Part shown: positions 46,681 through 58,945 of the stretch, piece after piece
Layout: every line of letters starts with the position of its first letter
Numbering within the stretch: position 1 is the first letter of the stretch
Assembly (NCBI RefSeq): GCF_002099425.1
Contig: NW_018343972.1
Span: 5,171,001-5,235,000 of the forward strand
Direction: 5' to 3'
Length of the DNA stretch: 64,000 nucleotides
From: Phascolarctos cinereus
Taxonomy: Eukaryota > Chordata > Mammalia > Diprotodontia > Phascolarctidae
Notes under the pieces: generated by a model
What the model was told of the DNA's origin: nothing
What the model saw: only the letters and a program-made list of their open reading frames with translations
The model's database searches: none
Translations under genes and position numbers: made by a program

Positions 46681-47317
46681 ATTCAGTAGTGCCATGATTC
46701 TGCATTCAAAAGTAGGGCAGTGAAACAGTAGCTCAAATAAGACCCTGTTGAAGTAAATGGCTCCCTGAAAGTTCCATTTGTGACTGACCTGAGAATGAGG
46801 GTCAATTGTTTAAGAAGGCAAAAAGCAATCCCAATTGCACAGCTAGGATAGATGCATATATCCTTTTTGCCTTCTTTTATTATTAGTACCATTTATTAAG
46901 CATTCACCTAAACATGATACTATGCTGGGGCCTGGTGAGCAGCTGGCAAAACAACTGAAAAATGAATTTACCTCCTAGGCTGGCCTCTAGATAAATTATT
47001 GACTTCCATCCTCCCCTGATCCATTAAAATGAAACTAAGCAGTGGGAATATTTAGGATGCTCGGAACTGAGAGTTTGAAGAAAAGTAGTTGGCCCCATCA
47101 GAACATCTTTGTCATTAATTCTATGAGAGTAAATTTATACTTCTCCAGGAAAGATAGGAAATGAGATTTTATGTTCAATTAGAAGAAGATCTTCCAGAGA
47201 AAGGCTTGGGAAGCTGGTGCCAAGTAGGGAACATCAGAATCAGCATGACACTGGCACTGGCTTCCTTCTCCTCATCCTTCTACTTATGTCAAGTAGTCAG
47301 GATTTGACAGACTTCAT
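46681..47317. other. Unassigned, with a short L2 tip
   Basis: 'accatttattaagcattcac', 'atgatactatgctgggg' (about 46885-46935) is probably a reversed L2 tail. The remainder is unrecognised. Confidence 0.4.
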
Positions 47318-47412
47318 CTGAACATCTACCATGTGCAGAGCATTATACTAGGGTGAGTGGGCTATGGAGATGACATGAAAACCACTCACAAAGAAGTTAT
47401 AGTCAATATCAG
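47318..47412 (-). mobile_element. L2 tail fragment
   Basis: 'aacatctaccatgtgcagag', 'cattatactagggtgagtgg' resembles a reversed L2 end. Confidence 0.45.
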
Positions 47413-47446
47413 GAGATAAGGCATAACTATGAATCTAATGCCAGGA

Positions 47447-47459
47447 AAGATAGATAGAC

Positions 47460-47514
<55 letters not shown>

Positions 47515-47840
47515 CAGACAGACACATATATACATACATACATGCATACATACATGCATGCATACACAGAATGAAAGGATAGGTAAGACTGATATATGTA
47601 ATACATAGAAAGAGATAGATTAGATATTTTAGATAGGTAGATGATCAGATAGAGAGGAAAGATAGATGAATAAATGGAAAGGATAGATGAGATGATAGAC
47701 AAATATAATAGAAAGATTAGATAGATTAAAGATAGGTGCAGAGATGGATAGATGCAATAGACTAATAGACATTATAGAAAGATAGATGATAGGTTAGAGA
47801 AATAGATCAATCAATCAATAGATAGATAGACAGAGAGACA
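47447..47840. repeat. (GATA)n core with a degenerate GATA-rich flank
   Basis: Pure gata units at about 47450-47512, then gaca and cata units to 47570. Scattered gata units continue to about 47840 in otherwise non-repetitive DNA. Confidence 0.93.
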
Positions 47841-48214
47841 TATGTGAATATCAAATAAGTAATTCATATTATAAGTTAAATGGGTGAACAGATGAATGTG
47901 AAGTGAAGTGATTTAGAAATCTACATGGAAGAGACTCTAAAACGGGTCTTGGAATGGTTACATTTAAATAAGTAAAGAGGAGGACAGAGAACATTCCTTT
48001 TGAAGGATATGAACAGATGCCAGAAGGTGAATTTGTTCAAAGTACTTCTGCAGGGAGTGACTAGAACAGGCTGATGGAACAAAATACTTGTATAAGGAAG
48101 TTAATTTATTGGTAATTACTTACAAAGCTAAATTAACTGATATAGCTAGGCAAGCAGATTGATTTCTGTTTTCACAGAAACTTTTAAAATTGAAAGATAC
48201 TGATGGCAACAATA

Positions 48215-48463
48215 ATCATCAATAAAAATAATAGCTAACATTTATAAATCAATTTAAGTTTTGAAAAATACTTCACATACAGTACCTCATTTGATCCACA
48301 CAACAATCCTCTAATGTAGGCACTGATATAATCCCTGTTTTTATAGATGAGTAAACTGAGACAGACAGAGTATAATGATTAGCCTAGGATTACACAGTTA
48401 ATAGTCGTCTGAGTTAGAGTTTGAACTCAGGTCTTCCTGACACCAGGTCCAGTACCCTACACC
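48215..48463 (-). mobile_element. MIR (CORE-SINE), nearly full length
   Basis: 'aatagctaacatttataaat', 'cctcatttgatccacacaac', 'tagatgagtaaactgagaca', 'gtttgaactcaggtcttcct'. Confidence 0.85.
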
Positions 48464-48540
48464 AAAATAAAACAATCAAATAATACATAGTAAGCATGTA
48501 AAGTCATTTTCCAGATGGAGTCATTTATTTTCAGCTTGCA

Positions 48541-48550
48541 GAGATGATGG

Positions 48551-48582
<32 letters not shown>

Positions 48583-48586
48583 GTGG
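48541..48586. repeat. (GAT)n microsatellite
   Basis: About a dozen gat/ggt units. Confidence 0.95.
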
Positions 48587-48634
48587 AAGTGATGGAAATG
48601 CTTTTGATTTTATTTTGCCAGATAATTCAGTTGC

Positions 48635-49110
48635 GTCTTAAGAAGGATTGAAGGTCTTAAATGTTAGAAAGAAGGGTTTATGTTTGATATTAGAAGCAAT
48701 AGGCAGTTATTGGTCTTTATTGAATAGGAGAATGATATAGTCAGATCTGCACTTTAGGAAAATAACTTTGGCAAGTATGTGGAGGACAAGTTAGAGAGAA
48801 GATTTGAATCAGGGGGATCATTTAGAAAGCCATTACTGCAGTCCATGAGAGAAACAATGAGGGCCAGAACACAATGTGAGTAGAGGGGAGAGTGGATGCA
48901 AACAATATTGTAGAGATAGAAATCACAATATCTGACTGCTGCTGCAATATATGGAGCTAGCAAAAATGAGGAAATGGTGACACACCAAAGTTTCAAAGCT
49001 TGGAGATTGGAAAGACAATGGTGTTCTTGACAGAAATAAGGAATTATGGAGGAGGGATGGATTTAGAAGGAAAGAAAATGTCTTGAGATCTCCATTAAAA
49101 ATTACAATCC
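48635..49110 (-). mobile_element. L2 fragment
   Basis: Same order as 45800-46330: 'agaagcaataggcagttatt', 'gatatagtcagatctgcact', 'ttgacagaaataaggaatta'. Confidence 0.8.
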
Positions 49111-50457
49111 ATCAGTGCAATTCATTGTGAAACACACTCTGTTTCACTTAAAATCAAAAGGAGAGTAGTATTCTTTCTCACTAGTCACTCCCTGAAGTAT
49201 ATAGGCTGTTCTCTAGGGATTTTCTGATGGAGTTACAGGTTTCACAGAGTGGATTTTATGAGCAATGAGTAGAGGGGTCAAAATATCATCTGGGCTGGTA
49301 ATTCTGTGAGTGATCTGTTTGTGTTTATGTTGTAAGTGCTCTGACATGCTAATATCCAAAGAGGACAAATTGACATCTTACATAAGTGCCAGACAGATTG
49401 GAGTGGGGATAATGGGTGAAGGGTAGATGTGGTGGTATTAGAGATAAGCTTCGGTAATTAGATCTTCCTGAGAGGGTGGGATCTGATCCTTATTCCCATC
49501 CTCTGGTTGATCACAGACTCTTTGGTATCCTGCCACCTGAGGTCAGCAGGGCCCCCATTTTAAAAACCACTTGATTAGAGTATAGCTAGAAACTCATGTT
49601 AGGACAATTCTCTCCCTTAGATTAGCATTTATGATGATGTACACCTGCTCTATAAGCCCTGGGCCAAAACTCATCACTATATCATTTCACTTCCACTACT
49701 TTGTCCCAAGTGCTATGAGTGAATTATCTTTAGCCCAGTTGATCCAGTCTCCTAAACCAACCCCATTTAAAAGTCCTGAATGAAAAAAGAGCAGTGCTAA
49801 ACATCTTAAGGCTGGAATTCCTATTTAGGAAATAAATCAGGTCAGCAAAAGCAGGCACCGTGATGTTAAATCATAATCGTATACATTTTTAAAGGTTGAG
49901 CTTTATTTCAATAGAAAGTACAAGCAGAGTAAACTACTTCAGGGGCTCGGCCTGTCCAAAGAAAGGAAGTGACAGAGCTGAAAAAGGACATATTAAGCTG
50001 CTTCTGGAACTCCATTAGTATATTTTTTGAGAAAAGTAATTGACCATTGGCAGAACTGACATTTTAATCATGCTTCTTCAACTTTTCACATATTCTCTTC
50101 CAATTCATTCTGCTGCTCACTGAATCGGAAATCCACACTATCTAATTTTGCCAGTTTACTGAAGTTCACCTCCAGGTAAAAAATATTTTCAATACCTTCA
50201 TTAACTGTTTTTTTTAATTTTAAGAAAAAATATAATTAGATAATGCTTAGCCTTTAACACAATTAACTTTTCCCTCACTTGCATGAAGAGGCGGTGAATG
50301 AGGGAGCAACTTAATATAGTTCCCGTTTAACTGCAGAATAATAAAAGCAAGAGGAAAAGCTTAGTTTGAAGTGTTGCTAGTGTACATGGTGGGAGGAGAC
50401 AAAAGTAGGTGAGGAGACACAGTGAAGCTGCTAGGCTGACTGTTTTTTGTTCACAGA

Positions 50458-50459
<2 letters not shown>
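49111..50459. other. Unassigned single-copy-looking stretch
   Basis: No repeat or gene identified over 1.3 kb. One 29-codon minus-strand run at about 50089-50175 looks protein-like but ends at a stop and has no support. It was rejected as a gene. Confidence 0.4.
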
Positions 50460-50513
<54 letters not shown>

Positions 50514-50520
50514 CTCTCTC
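50460..50520. repeat. (CT)n microsatellite
   Basis: A CT run with one interruption. Glu-Arg frames on the other strand are artefacts. Confidence 0.97.
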
Positions 50521-51589
50521 CAAACAGCAAACCAGAACTGACTGCAGCATCCTTGAGATCAATAGGAGCTCAGTCTAAAGTATAGGGTCACACAAAAAAC
50601 AAGCAGCATGTTGTGGAGGCTGCCAAAAAAAAATTGGTCCTGTCAGATGAGTATAATGATGGGAAATCATGATCATACACTCTGGGGATGTTGGAGACCC
50701 CAGGTGTTTATGAGAGAGAAAAGGGCTCTAGTATCATGGGACCCACAGTTCCCTTCAAATTTTATTAAGATTTTTTATTAATTAAATGAAATTCAGTCAA
50801 GGGGAAAAATAATTTTGTCTATTTGGATACAATCCAATCTTAATAAACACCTGTTTATCATGCAACTAACATGTGCAAAGTATTCTTAGCTTTCCTGGAA
50901 CTTGCATGCTAAAGGAACAAATAAACACGCAAATGACACAAAACCATGGTTGATGTCTTCAAGGAGACTGAGAATGCTGAGAGCTAAAAAAGATCCAGAA
51001 AGGATTTCCATAAGAGATAAAACCTTCATACTCACTGTTAGGTCCCATAAATTATAAAGTCCTTGTGAATAGTGAATAAGAAAGCATGCATGCATGCATG
51101 ATCTAATGGTTGAAGATTTACATTTGTAGGAGTTCCCTGACTAAAAAACTGCCTACTTTGATAAATTATCAGTCTCAGACTAATTATAGCAAAGAATTAA
51201 ATTCTCCTTACACTGTAGCTCTCCAATGTGTAACCTGTAATCACCTAAATGATCTGCATTTACATTAAAAACTTGAGAAACTTTCAATTTGAAAGTAGCA
51301 GTTGATTTGGGGGAAGAAGTCCCAAAGTCTGGCCAAGGTTATAAACAATTAATTATGAGCGTAGAAAAGAGAGAAATAAGTTTGTGTCATGGCTAGCTAT
51401 ACATTTTTTTTCACAGAAATGGGGGCTATGAACTCTGGGTTGTCTCTGCTCAGCTCCAAATGACACAGATTCCATATATTGCAGTGATTTTTCCCATTTT
51501 TGGTTGGTTGACAGAATCCAATAGATAACCTTTGAGATGCCTTCCAACTCCAAAGATCTTATTATTTTGTGAGCAAGTGTTATTCATCT
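50521..51589. other. Mostly unassigned; weak L2 and L3 tips
   Basis: About 50828-50970 resembles a reversed L2 end ('cttaataaacacctgtttat', 'tgatgtcttcaaggagactg'). About 51505-51570 ends in an L3-like 'gccttccaactccaaagatc'. The rest is unrecognised. Confidence 0.4.
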
Positions 51590-51914
51590 TTTGATTTCTA
51601 AATTCTTGGCACTGTACTTTATACAAAATATGTTTGCTTATGGAGTGAGTGAGTCAATGAATAACATATCTTTTGGAATTCCCGACAAATAAAATGCTTC
51701 TACTTTAAGGTACTCACTTGAACTAAAATTTGATTCAGGAGGAGCAGGTAAATTTTCTATTTCCTCTTCCTTTTTCAATCTTTTTATCTTGGTAGTGAAC
51801 ACTATCCTGGGAATAAATCAAATTTTCTTCGCCTCCCTCAAAATGCAAGGTTTACATTCAATCAGAACTATCCTGGAGTATCAGAGGTAGTTGAGTATCT
51901 TCTCTATGCAATTA
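51590..51914 (+). mobile_element. Possible L2 tip, then unassigned DNA
   Basis: 'aattcttggcactgtacttt' and 'gtttgcttatggagtgagtg' (51599-51655) fit an L2 end in sense orientation. The bases after 51665 are unrecognised. Confidence 0.4.
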
Positions 51915-51979
51915 CATATACATACATACATACATTTATCCATACACACAGATATATGTGTGTGTGTATATACATATGT

Positions 51980-52013
<34 letters not shown>

Positions 52014-52055
52014 ATTTATGTATGTATATATACATATGTGTGTGTATTTATACAG
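51915..52055. repeat. (CATA)/(TATG)/(TA) low-complexity tract
   Basis: Mixed acat, tgtg and tata units. Confidence 0.95.
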
Positions 52056-54304
52056 TTGAGGTGTTACTAAAGCTGCATTTTAATAATTTAGGTCAGTAAG
52101 CTTTCTGGCCAAGTTTTAACTACCAGCAAAGAATTATTTATATTTTGCTCAACACAATCTAATTTTAAAGGATGGATTGGGATTTCTGAAGTCTAAAAGT
52201 TTTTAAAGCACCAACAAAACAAAATTGACAATATTAGAAGGAAACATTAAATTTAGTAATATTCTCTCATTACTAGTCACCCTAATCTCATAATTAAATC
52301 ATTTCTAGATTGACCATCTTTTATCTACACCTTTTGAACCCCACCCTAATAAAGCTAGTTAAAATTTTAATAGATATTTCTGTCAAACCATTCTGAATTT
52401 TGCATTAGATTTCCCTTTTGCTTGGGATAAAACCGTTAAAAAAAACTCTGCTTCTTTAAAAATGTAATCATCACAGAGGAACTTTCCAAAGACAGTATCA
52501 AATAGAATAAAATATATTTTATTAATGATACAATTCACAAAATTACCAGCCCTGCCACTCTGGGCCCCACCAGGGACACCTCCTTCTCTTATTACATGTA
52601 CACCAGTCACTGGTGTTTGTTCTGTGTAATTTAACCTTCTGATTGTCTTGAATGCTTAATGAACTAGAGAAAGTGAAATGATGATTAGGGGAACATTGGC
52701 TTCTATAGGGAGAGTAGACCAAGGAAATAATTCCTGTGGTGAACCAGGATCTGGGGAAGGTACAATTGTTACTAAGGAAGAAAAGGCAAAATTGGCTTCA
52801 GGGTCATATTTCTTTTCACTTCAAAAGTGAGGCTTAGCAAGTAAAAGCCATCTATTTGCAACTCCTCTTATGAAGCAAAGGAATTTGGATCCTTTACAAT
52901 TTACAATGATAAATACAACTTTGTTTCCTTAAAATCTTCCTTCTAAATGGGTGTCCTTCAACTTTCATCCCAGTCATTGTGGGATTCAAAAAAAGAATAC
53001 TATTTTCTACTATTGGTTCCCAGATTTGGTTGATTGGATTATCCCTGGGTGGGGCTGGATTTGTTTATTTTGTTTTTATAGCCCACGACAAGATCCTTCC
53101 TCTTGTTTTTATTGAATACAAAGGAGTATGTTCATATATACCAGCAAATACAATGATTAGGGTTAACTCTTGAAGTCAGCCTCATTTCCTCCCATAATAA
53201 AACCTTTGTTAGTGATCACTTAGCAACTCAGAAGGCAAGTTTAATTATTTGTTTTGATGTTTCATGATATTTTAAAGATATGTTAAGAGTTTTATTCAAA
53301 ATCCACCAAAAATTCCACAAAATGTTGTATTCCAGGTATCTTGAGGACTCTCTTAGCACAGCACAAGCACAGATGGGTTCTACAAAATGGGTAAAGATTT
53401 GAGTACTGTCCTAACAAAAGAGTATACCTGCTGCCTGAACATCAACCCAAAAAGTAGGGAAAGAGTCATCACTAGCAAGTTGGCAACTAGGTAATGAAAT
53501 TGTTGGCCACAAATAAAAATACAAAATGACCCTTAGTCCTTTGCAACATCAATCTATTTCCCGAGTAGAAGTGGCATGGTAGGAAAAAAAAGAGTACAGA
53601 GGGAGCAAAAATCTCAAATTTAAATATAGTCCACTAACCTTAAGTTTTGGTATTATTTATCCAAGGACTATTACCATAAAAAAAAATCCCATTCATACTG
53701 ATGCTCTTTGTAGAAATTGGAACCCCTCCCTCTCCCCCCCAAAAAAAACATAAAGAAATTGCAACTTAATGCAAAGACAATTTGTGGGTTCTACAGTGAA
53801 ACAAAGAAGGTGGAAGAGTTGACATATCTATGAAACCAAAGAAAATAAGAAATATAATTTCATGGGGCCCTTAGTCATCTTACTTTGCAGTATTTGTCAT
53901 GAGCATAAGAAAAAACAATGTCTACAATAGTAATTGAGACTTATATGTGAATGAGTGCTGCAGGGAACGAATGAAATGATATGGATAACTTTATACGTTC
54001 CTACAACCTAAATTAAAACATGACCCTGAAACTTAGTGTGAAGATTGGCACAGGGGAAGATGGTCAAAACTACTTTGGGAAATATGATTTGAGACCAAGT
54101 TTTAAAGAAGCTGAAAATTATAGTTGATTCAAAAGTCTCATGTATCTGTATACATGAGGAAATTCTAAAACACAAAGTACTTCATATTCAGTGTGAGGTG
54201 CTGGTCAACATGTTGAAATTGCAAAGAGGTAGATGGGAGTATGTAAATATGGTATGATATTTTGAAAGCAGCAGAAGACTGTAGATTTGGGGCTTTTCAA
54301 CAAA
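52056..54304. other. Longest unassigned stretch (2.2 kb)
   Basis: I recognise no repeat, RNA gene or coding exon. The 64-codon frame at 52979-53173 is hydrophobic but has no recognisable domain. Confidence 0.45.
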
Positions 54305-54420
54305 TAACTAATCAACATTATTCACTCATCCACTGGGGCCATATACTGTGCTTAGCAAGACAATAAGACACAAAACAAATCACACATGGTCCCTGCCCTT
54401 GGAGAAACTCTAATCTCAGC
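54305..54420 (-). mobile_element. L2 tail fragment
   Basis: 'ccatatactgtgcttagcaa', 'acatggtccctgcccttgga' is a reversed L2 tail. Confidence 0.6.
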
Positions 54421-54524
54421 AGCAAAATCACATAAAAAGACTATTAGTGATAGCTACAAATTTACCTAAAATAAATACATTGCAAACAACATGAATGTCT
54501 ATTGCCAGTTTACTACAGGAAGGA

Positions 54525-54800
54525 AGGAAACATGCATTTATTAATCATATACCTATTAAGTGCACAGGTCCTGTTCCAAACATTGTACAAATAGTATCTC
54601 ATTTGATTCTCACAACAACCCTAGGAGATGGGGATTATTACTGTATCTATTTTACAGTTGAGGAACCTGAGAATGATAAGAGATTAAATGACTTACCCAG
54701 TGTCTTGTAGTAAACATCAGTGGCTGGATTCTAACCTGTGTCTTCTTGGGTCGAAGTATAGAGCTCTATCTCCTATACCACCTAGCTGTTTCCAGTAAAA
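54525..54800 (-). mobile_element. MIR/CORE-SINE, full length, with WSINE-like head
   Basis: 'gcatttattaatcatatacc', 'catttgattctcacaacaac', 'ttttacagttgaggaacctg', ending 'cctataccacctagctg'. Confidence 0.85.
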
Positions 54801-55194
54801 GAAAAACATGGAGAGAAGGGTAGAAATGAGGCAAACTAATAATAGGACTTGAAGCATAGTGTTAGGGGGGAGGTGCTTCCATTGTGGTATGGGTATGCAG
54901 TACATCTACAATGAAACTGACTTATTGCCTTGGGATTTCTATCCTGAGCAATTATGGCCAGGGCAATTCAATTCTATTCAGTTTAGTTATTGTTTATTAA
55001 TTTATTGTTATGTTCACTGCTTCAGTATATTGTAAGCTTTTGCAATTTTATTATTCATTTTTGCATCACTACAATGGAAAATGAAATGATAGCAACTTTC
55101 AGTCTAATTGTGGGATGGTGGGGTGATGGTGTTAAATACGTTCACAAATAAATTTGATGTCTGAATGATATCAAGTTGAATGGAAGACAAATAT
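54801..55194. other. Unassigned stretch
   Basis: About 400 bases with no recognised gene or repeat. Confidence 0.4.
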
Positions 55195-55870
55195 CTTTTG
55201 CTATAAGAAATTTGAGGAAAGAAAGATTACTTTCATTTGTAGTGGATCAGGCAGGGCTTCACGGAGGAGAGAGCAACTAAGAAGGCCCCTAAATGAAGAA
55301 TAGGACTTCATTAAGTGGAGATGGAGATGGAATAGATTATGGGCATGGGGAATAGCCTACATAAATTCATAGAGGTATGTGAGGGTAATGTGAACATGCG
55401 GGAATGAGAGTAGTCTGCTCTGATTGAAGTGTAGCATGCATACAGAGAAATATCATGAAATAAACCTGGAAGGGTAGGTGAGAGCCAGGTTGTGGAGGCC
55501 CTTAAATACTAAAGTGAAGAGGTAGTGTTTCATTATATAGTGTTTTGAGTAGAGATAAAAAACAAACAAACAAACAAATAAATAAATGATCAAGCAGATG
55601 TATAAATTAATGAATAAATAAACAAATAAATAAATAAATAAATAAAGAAAGAAAAGGGTGACATTATCTTGGCAATATTGTTTTGGCATCTGTGGGTAGC
55701 ATGGATCATAAAGAAATAATCTTGAGATAAAAAGATTTCTTAGGAGGCTGGTGCAAAAAGTATAATTGAGAAGTCATGAGTGTCCAAAATAATGTGCCAA
55801 CAGTGTGAAAGGAGGAAAGTGAATAGATGTTGAGATTGAAAAGGATCCTACATTTAGAATAAGAAAGTGA
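55195..55870 (-). mobile_element. L2 fragment
   Basis: 'atcaggcagggcttcacgga', 'gggaatgagagtagtctg', 'tgtggaggcccttaaatact', 'gggtgacattatcttggcaa', 'tcttaggaggctggtgc' in L2 antisense order, interrupted by a simple repeat. Confidence 0.7.
55560..55650. repeat. (AAAC)n/(AAAT)n tract
   Basis: aaac units, then aaat units in two blocks, inside L2. Confidence 0.93.
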
Positions 55871-55874
55871 CTTA

Positions 55875-56030
55875 GAGGTTACCATGTCTACTATATTAAA
55901 CTCGAAGAAAATAAGGAATACAGAGAATAAGTGATTTCCCTAAGGTAACACTAGTAATGTCAGAGTCAGGATTTGAATTCAGGTCCTATGACTCCAAATT
56001 CTTTTCTGTTTAGCACATTGCTTCTCAATA
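55875..56030 (-). mobile_element. MIR fragment
   Basis: 'aagtgacttagaggttacca', 'tcaggatttgaattcaggtc', 'ctatgactccaaattctttt'. Confidence 0.7.
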
Positions 56031-56073
56031 TCTAGGGATTTTGAACTGATGGAATGTGAAAAGTAAGGGAGGA

Positions 56074-56077
<4 letters not shown>

Positions 56078-56107
<30 letters not shown>

Positions 56108-56290
56108 ATGATGATGATAAACTTTAAAGTTTGAAAAGCATTTTCCACATATTATCTCATTCAATTCACACAACAACTCTGCAAGGTAGATGTTATTATA
56201 ATTCCCATTTTACAATGAAGAAACTGAAGCTTAGAGAGGCTAAATGACCTTCATAATGGAAGAGTCTAAACCTCTGTAACTCAGAGAATG
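56078..56290 (-). mobile_element. MIR fragment beside (TGC)n/(GAT)n
   Basis: tgc and gat units at 56078-56120, then the reversed MIR 'gaaaagcattttccacatat', 'attcacacaacaactctgca', 'acaatgaagaaactgaagct'. Confidence 0.8.
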
Positions 56291-56734
56291 ATGTCATCAG
56301 CAGAAATAGTAAATAAGGCAATGAGAATAAAGCTGACATTATTTTGAGCATTCTCCAGTATATTTATATGAAGAAACAGCAAGAGAGTTTCCCAGTGAAG
56401 TTTGTATAGTTGGGATGCTACAGACCTTGGAGGTTGGATTAGTTGATTTGATTTTTACATCTCTTTTTATGAACTTTCACGTATGTTTTCTCTTGAAGAA
56501 TAGAGAATTAGAAATTGTAGGATTTGTTGAGGTGTTGTGGGTTGGGTTCTTTGCTTGCTGTCCAGATACTAGTTCATTTACCACTATAAGGTGAAACTAT
56601 TACGGGAAGATAAGTCCTGTGTCAGTAGATTCCCTGTATGTGTTCTGAGCCCCTCTTTATCCTGAAATGTGTATTTTTACCAAAGTTTGAGGCTCACTGG
56701 CTTTCAGAAGTCATACACTCTGAAATAAGTATCT
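56291..56734. other. Unassigned stretch
   Basis: No gene or repeat recognised. Confidence 0.4.
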
Positions 56735-56965
56735 AAGTATGTACCATACATATGTATGTATATGTGTGTATACACACATGCATACATATATACATACCTA
56801 TACTCACAGATATGTATGCGTATACACATATATACATGTATATATACACATATATTATATATGTACATGTATACATATATAATATATGTGTATATATGTA
56901 TATATACACATATATTATATATGTATGCATATATATACATATATACATATACATACATCTATAAT
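56735..56965. repeat. AT-rich (ATAC/ATGT)n tract with long inverted repeats
   Basis: 230 bases of tata, cata and tgta units. 56840-56863 and 56874-56897 are exact reverse complements (24 bases, 10-base spacer), and the left arm recurs directly at 56900-56923. Tyr/Ile-rich frames on both strands are artefacts. Confidence 0.93.
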
Positions 56966-57034
56966 TTGGAGAAGATCTATCTCAATAACACGAGGAGTTA
57001 CTGGTGTGGAGTTTGAAACAGTTTAATAATGTCA

Positions 57035-57180
57035 TAGATAAATCATAGAGAGTTACCTGAAATGTATAAAAGTCAAATAATTTGTCTAGGATAACATGGC
57101 TAATAAAAGCCAGAGATGGGATTTGAACAGTGGTCTTTCTGATTCAAAGATCAGCAATCTATTCACTATAAGAAGTTTCC
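57035..57180 (-). mobile_element. MIR fragment
   Basis: 'tttgtctaggataacatggc', 'gagatgggatttgaacagtg'. Confidence 0.65.
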
Positions 57181-57224
57181 TTTCAAATCCATTTATGCTT
57201 GAAGGAAAAGAAGATAGTGAGTGA

Positions 57225-57330
57225 TTGGCACTTGGTAGGATTTAATCAAGAAAAGATCCATAGAGGAGATGAGTTTTGAACAGTTTTGAAGGGAATGATG
57301 AATGGCTCTGGAACATGCAGGCCAAGTGAG
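57225..57330 (-). mobile_element. L2 fragment
   Basis: 'gagatgagttttgaacagtt', 'ctctggaacatgcaggcc' fits L2 antisense wording. Confidence 0.5.
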
Positions 57331-57949
57331 TGACAAATCTAACTTCAGATCATTTTTCTATTACTTTGTCTAAGTATAATCTTATACTGAATACCCAGAA
57401 AGGTGTAGATGGCTTCAATGAATAACCCATAGTGAACAACTTCATCCTTTAACTCCATGACTTTCAAAATACATTTTTTTTTAACAGAAAGGCTTTCATA
57501 GTTCATTAACAGTTCTTGGAAAAGCCATTTTTAATAGTGGACAAAAGTCTTAGGGTATTCTCCAGGTGGATCAAGGAGTCATCCTAAAATGTATCATTCA
57601 TGGACTTGTTATCATCAAACAGGAGAGGTATATGCCCCTGGAAACTGATTAGCAGACTAATGTTTTGTTTGTTTTCTTTTCCTACTTTGTTATGGTTCTT
57701 TCATTCTAGTGGAAGGTAAGAACTCATTCTACTCTGACTCTCCTTGAAAGGCTAGATTATTCTTCCTGAAAAATACACATTTTAAAATGTACTAAAGCTC
57801 TAAAATATTTGAAGAAACCAATTAAAATATATGAGCAGAAATCAAGAGTTTCCTATCATAGGAATGAGTCACAGTTAGTCTGACTGGTACTTTTCTGGCC
57901 TTAAGATAGTGAAAAAAAAAAAACCATTGCTCACATGTGGAAAGCACTT
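57331..57949. other. Unassigned stretch
   Basis: No gene or repeat recognised. Confidence 0.4.
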
Positions 57950-58105
57950 AAATGGTGACAAAGCATATTTGACTCACAACAACCTGTGAGTACATTTGAC
58001 ACATGAAGGAGCTGAGACTCAGAAAGGTGACAATACCTGCCCATGGTCAAGCCCAAGTTTTCCAATCCAGGTTTCCCAACTCCAAGTCCTATGCTTTGTC
58101 CACAA
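57950..58105 (-). mobile_element. MIR fragment
   Basis: 'gaaggagctgagactcagaa', 'ccatggtcaagcccaagttt', 'caactccaagtcctatgctt'. Confidence 0.65.
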
Positions 58106-58679
58106 AGAAAGATCTTTTGTCCAATGGACAAATCATCTATAGATAATTTATAGGAAAACATGAACAAGAATTATGTGTAGAGAGAATGTGTAGAGAGAAT
58201 GAACACACTTAGTATGTAATGAATACACCAATGGAAAACTGTAAGGGAAATATTAAGTTAGGTGCTGATGGAGATAAATTGTGCTAAAAAACATTTCACT
58301 ATGCTCTACTTTTCCTCTCTACACCATTTCGATAGGGACAGCATTATGTAGAGGAGTAAGGGAATTTGGGGTTTATTCTTTTTGTTGGTTGTAATGATAG
58401 CAGCGGAAAGCTGGGGTTGCAACCATGCTTTCCCATATTCCATAGGCAGATGACACAGTGTTATGGAGGATGGGTAATCATATCCTCAGTGTTAGCATAG
58501 GAGCAGTCTCTACATTCAATCTTGTACTAAGGAATTTGGCATGAAAAAAATCAATATTACCGAAAAGTAATCCCATGCAATGTATGAGACAGTGTTAACA
58601 ATTCATTAACACTGGTGATTATAAGACAGGGCAGTAGAGTTCTATTAATGCACAATGTGTTTAGGATACATCTATCTGT
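58106..58679. other. Unassigned stretch
   Basis: No gene or repeat recognised. Confidence 0.4.
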
Positions 58680-58945
58680 TCTTGTTCAGTGATTTTAGTT
58701 CTGACTCTTCATGACATCATTTGTGTGTTGTTGTTGTTGTTGTTTTTTGGCAAAGGTGCTAGAGTGGTTTGCCATTTCCTTCTCTGTCTCATTTTACAGA
58801 CGAGGAAACTCAGGCAAACAGAGTTAAATAACTTGTCCATGGTCACACAGCTAGTAAGTGTCTGAAGCCGTATTTGACCCAGAAAAATTAATCTTCCTGA
58901 CTTCAGGCCTAACACTCTATCTACTATATCACATAGCTGCCCCAC
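58680..58945 (-). mobile_element. Full-length CORE-SINE with RTE-like tail
   Basis: Reverse complement of the 17354 family: (TTG)n tail, 'ggtttgccatttccttctct', 'catggtcacacagctagtaa', 'atcacatagctgccc'. Confidence 0.9.

Noticed and set aside
47447-47840. Repeat array that might be mistaken for CRISPR
   Set aside because: It is GATA simple repeat with no spacers, in an animal genome.
50089-50175. Protein-like 29-codon run on the minus strand (EVNFSKLAKLDSVDF)
   Set aside because: It ends at a stop without a donor site, and no neighbouring exon was found. Too short to call.
52979-53173. 64-codon hydrophobic frame
   Set aside because: No known domain, no flanking splice support, and length within chance for AT-rich DNA.
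56704-57016. Tyr/Ile-rich frames open on both strands
   Set aside because: The AT-rich simple repeat is stop-poor. No domain or unbiased composition.
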